The translations under genes were made by a program, and so were the position numbers. From Clostridiales bacterium UBA1763 (lineage in GTDB: Bacteria > Bacillota > Clostridia > Oscillospirales > Oscillospiraceae), in the NCBI GenBank assembly GCA_002314685.1, contig DCHB01000059.1, positions 1 to 14,008 of the forward strand: a DNA stretch of 14,008 bases. Direction: 5' to 3'. Below are positions 12,187-14,008 of the stretch, one piece after another (the first letter of the stretch is position 1; each line of letters opens with the position of its first letter). The notes beneath the pieces are model-generated. The model was not told the origin of the DNA and made no database searches. It worked only from the letters and a program-made list of their open reading frames with translations.

Positions 12187-12210
12187 CTTTTTATAGATTT
12201 TTGGCTCAAA

Positions 12211-12287
12211 GGCTAACGCTGTGCAACCGGGGTTAACGCTGAACAACCTAAATCCCAGGGCACTGAAAAAGCTAACGCTGAGCAACC
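12211..12287 (+). repeat. Three 18-bp direct repeats upstream of the methylase-TRD gene
   Basis: GGCTAACGCTGTGCAACC (12211-12228), GGTTAACGCTGAACAACC (12231-12248) and AGCTAACGCTGAGCAACC (12270-12287). They share TAACGCTG-two bases-CAACC. Start-to-start distances are 20 and 39 bases, about two and four helical turns, so all three lie on one face of the DNA. No open frame crosses them convincingly. They end about 37 bases before the -35 box. Confidence 0.85.
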
Positions 12288-12315
12288 TCCGGATAAAAGT
12301 CACAAAAAACTTATA

Positions 12316-12352
12316 ATTTAGTATTGACATACTAAATAGTGTGTGATATCTT
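12316..12352 (+). promoter_or_regulatory. Promoter with a palindrome centred on the -35 box
   Basis: TTGACA (12324-12329) is flanked exactly by ATTTAGTA (12316-12323) and TACTAAAT (12330-12337), an 8-bp inverted repeat. The -10 is TATCTT (12347-12352) at 17 bases, weak, with a TG one base before it. The palindrome suggests a dimeric repressor that would block the -35. Confidence 0.65.
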
Positions 12353-12387
12353 ATATACACAAGATGATTACGCAGGAGGTTTCTCTC

Positions 12388-14007
12388 ATGGTTGATAATA
12401 TGAATAGCTTCTGGCAGTTCGAGTCCATTTGTCACAACAACGGTATCACCCCTCAAGAAAGCATTGAGCTGCTTGAACGTGTGTTAAGAACTAAATCCGC
12501 TATAGTCTCTGGCAATACCCAATCTTCCGAGGTGTACGATGTGATGCTTTCGGTCTCTTCAGACCTGCCTCGCTTCAAAGGAGATGCCAAACTGTTCTCT
12601 CAATTATATAACTCAGTTGAGGCAGCTGATAATCGAGCACTTCTCTTCTTCCTCACCAAGATTAATCAGTATGATCGCTGGCGTCTATGTGTCCCTGATA
12701 TCCTTATAGAAAAATTCGGCGAGCACATCAACGAGTCCACAGAGACAGTCTTTATCCCCGAGTGCGAAAACTACGGATTAGGTCTTCTAAACCTGATCGA
12801 AGCCAACCCGGCGGTAAAGTTCACCCTCAGCACGAGATATGACTCCTGGCTGCGCATTCTAACCACAGTTTATGCTTCCTGCAGTAACGCAGAGATTATA
12901 CTTGCCGATATTTATACGGATGGTTTTACAAACAGCCGTTACGATCTTATTCTCGCAGTTCCGGTATTCGGAGCTCGCAGCATTGCTGAAGGACAAGATT
13001 TCATCTGCAAGGACTCTGATATGATTGCAGTGCAGAATCTCCTCTACCATATAAATATGGACGGCCAGCTTGTAATCGTGCTCCCAGCTAAGATCACCTT
13101 TGGAAGCGGAAGCATCGCCTCCCTCCGAGAGTATATCGAAACAAATTACAGCATTGATGAGATCAGTGTCCTTCCTGCGGGCCTCTTCGCACCGGCAACT
13201 GCAATCAAAACCTTTATGTTTTCTTTCTCCAACGGCAGTACCGAAGAAGTTATGATTCGGAAATACGAAGCCGGAAAACCAATAAAGCGCAACACAGGTT
13301 GCTCCGAGCTCGTGCTTGCCGGCGAAGAAATGCTTTTTCAGGATGAATTTGCTGACTTGAACGGATGGAATGTTGAGATGGCATTCGGTAATGATGACTC
13401 CGATATCCGCGATTACAACCGCTCATCAACGAAGAAAATCCTTCTGAAAGACGTGGCGACTCTCTTCCGTGGCAAGGCAGTAAACGACAAAACCGACGGT
13501 GGCAACATCGGCGTAATAAATATCTCAAACATCACCGATTCCGGTATCGATTATGCCGGACTTGAGATGCTTGATGAAGAAGAGCATAAGGTCGCCAGAT
13601 ATGCACTTGAAGAAGGCGATGTGCTTGTTACCGCTCGAGGTACTACAGTAAAGGTGGCCGTTTTTGAGCGTCAAGCTATGACATGTATCCCTTCCGCAAA
13701 CTTTAACGTCATCCGCCCCGAGGCGAGAATGCGCGGAGCATATCTGAAGTTATTCCTTGAGTCGCCCGTTGGCACGAAACTTTTGAAAAGCTTACAGCGC
13801 GGTACGACAGTAATGAACATTAACTATAAGGATCTTGGTGAGCTTGAAGTCCCTCTTCTCCCCCCGGAGGAGCAAGATCAAATTATCTCGGATTATAATG
13901 AAGGATTGAGCCTATACAAGCAGACAATCGCTGCAGCCGAGGAAGCTTGGTCCGGAGTCAAGGAAGAAATTCAGTCCAGATTGTTTGATATGATCCCTGA
14001 AAAGTAG
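12388..14007 (+). CDS. Type I-like fusion: eroded N6-adenine methyltransferase domain plus single HsdS target-recognition domain
   Basis: A 539-residue protein. About 1-110 is helical, like the HsdM N-terminal region. About 115-320 follows HsdM in outline, ending in the recognisable LREYIETNYSIDEISVLPAGLFAP-type stretch (core VLPAGLFAP), but motif I (normally DPACGSG) reads IPECENYGLG (123-132) and the catalytic NPPF reads VPVF (191-194) after YDLILA. Residues about 349-535 form one HsdS half: KKILLKDVATLFRG, GDVLVTARG, the PLLPPEEQ end motif (about 489-496), then a long conserved helix. So it should bind a specific DNA half-site yet probably cannot methylate. ATG at 12388 has AGGAGGT seven bases upstream. 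GC is lower than in clpC. HsdR or active HsdM partners are not in the window. Confidence 0.78.
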   Translation: MVDNMNSFWQFESICHNNGITPQESIELLERVLRTKSAIVSGNTQSSEVYDVMLSVSSDLPRFKGDAKLFSQLYNSVEAADNRALLFFLTKINQYDRWRLCVPDILIEKFGEHINESTETVFIPECENYGLGLLNLIEANPAVKFTLSTRYDSWLRILTTVYASCSNAEIILADIYTDGFTNSRYDLILAVPVFGARSIAEGQDFICKDSDMIAVQNLLYHINMDGQLVIVLPAKITFGSGSIASLREYIETNYSIDEISVLPAGLFAPATAIKTFMFSFSNGSTEEVMIRKYEAGKPIKRNTGCSELVLAGEEMLFQDEFADLNGWNVEMAFGNDDSDIRDYNRSSTKKILLKDVATLFRGKAVNDKTDGGNIGVINISNITDSGIDYAGLEMLDEEEHKVARYALEEGDVLVTARGTTVKVAVFERQAMTCIPSANFNVIRPEARMRGAYLKLFLESPVGTKLLKSLQRGTTVMNINYKDLGELEVPLLPPEEQDQIISDYNEGLSLYKQTIAAAEEAWSGVKEEIQSRLFDMIPEK

Positions 14008-14008
14008 A

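Noticed and set aside
12211..12287. Three repeats considered as a CRISPR array
   Set aside because: Units are only 18 bp with internal differences, spacers are 2 and 21 bases, and no cas gene is visible.

Overview
The window looks like chromosomal DNA of an endospore-forming member of the Clostridia, probably an Oscillospirales/Ruminococcaceae-type gut anaerobe. The reasons are a forespore sigma factor (sigG) next to spmA and spmB, an AbrB-type regulator beside rsmI and a yabB-like methyltransferase (the Bacillus yabB-yabC-abrB neighbourhood), a clostridial 2[4Fe-4S] ferredoxin, a ClpC-type unfoldase, strong GGAGG ribosome sites, and TTG and GTG starts. This placement is inference from gene content; no 16S sequence is present.

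Layout. 1-93 is the 3' end of rpsR and its terminator. 144-965 (-) is an AT-rich GT8-type glycosyltransferase that looks foreign to its neighbours. 1164-3078 (-) is a sporulation block, spmA-spmB-sigG, with a hairpin and a sigma-F-like promoter at the sigG start. 3284-3529 (+) is an AbrB-like regulator with an added zinc finger, convergent with rsmI and the yabB-like gene (3586-5135, -). 5203-5385 (-) is ferredoxin. 5582-7852 (+) is clpC, followed by a hotdog thioesterase and a membrane GT2 glycosyltransferase. A 20-codon ORF lies antisense at 9326-9388. 9554-10801 (+) is a membrane-anchored SurA/PrsA-like protein, then tcdA (10842-11546). 11608-11715 (-) is a well-framed 35-codon ORF with its own promoter, ribosome site and terminator.

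The right end changes character. A tRNA-Pro(TGG) at 11973-12048 is preceded by a 31-bp copy of its own 5' end. After two terminators comes an accessory region of lower GC: three 18-bp direct repeats, a palindrome centred on a -35 box, and a 539-residue gene. That protein joins a type I-like adenine methyltransferase domain, whose catalytic motifs are eroded (VPVF where NPPF is expected), to a single HsdS-type target-recognition domain. It is the strongest candidate for an undescribed defence or DNA-recognition system, and any partners would lie beyond the right edge.

Functionally, most of the window is housekeeping: ribosome and tRNA modification (rpsR, rsmI, trmN-like, tcdA), protein quality control (clpC, SurA-like), sporulation (spmAB, sigG) and envelope glycosylation (GT2, GT8). 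The notable details are the translational lock on sigG, the ClpC lacking its M domain, the two short ORFs and the methylase-TRD fusion. All family assignments come from reading motifs by eye; no database search was run.
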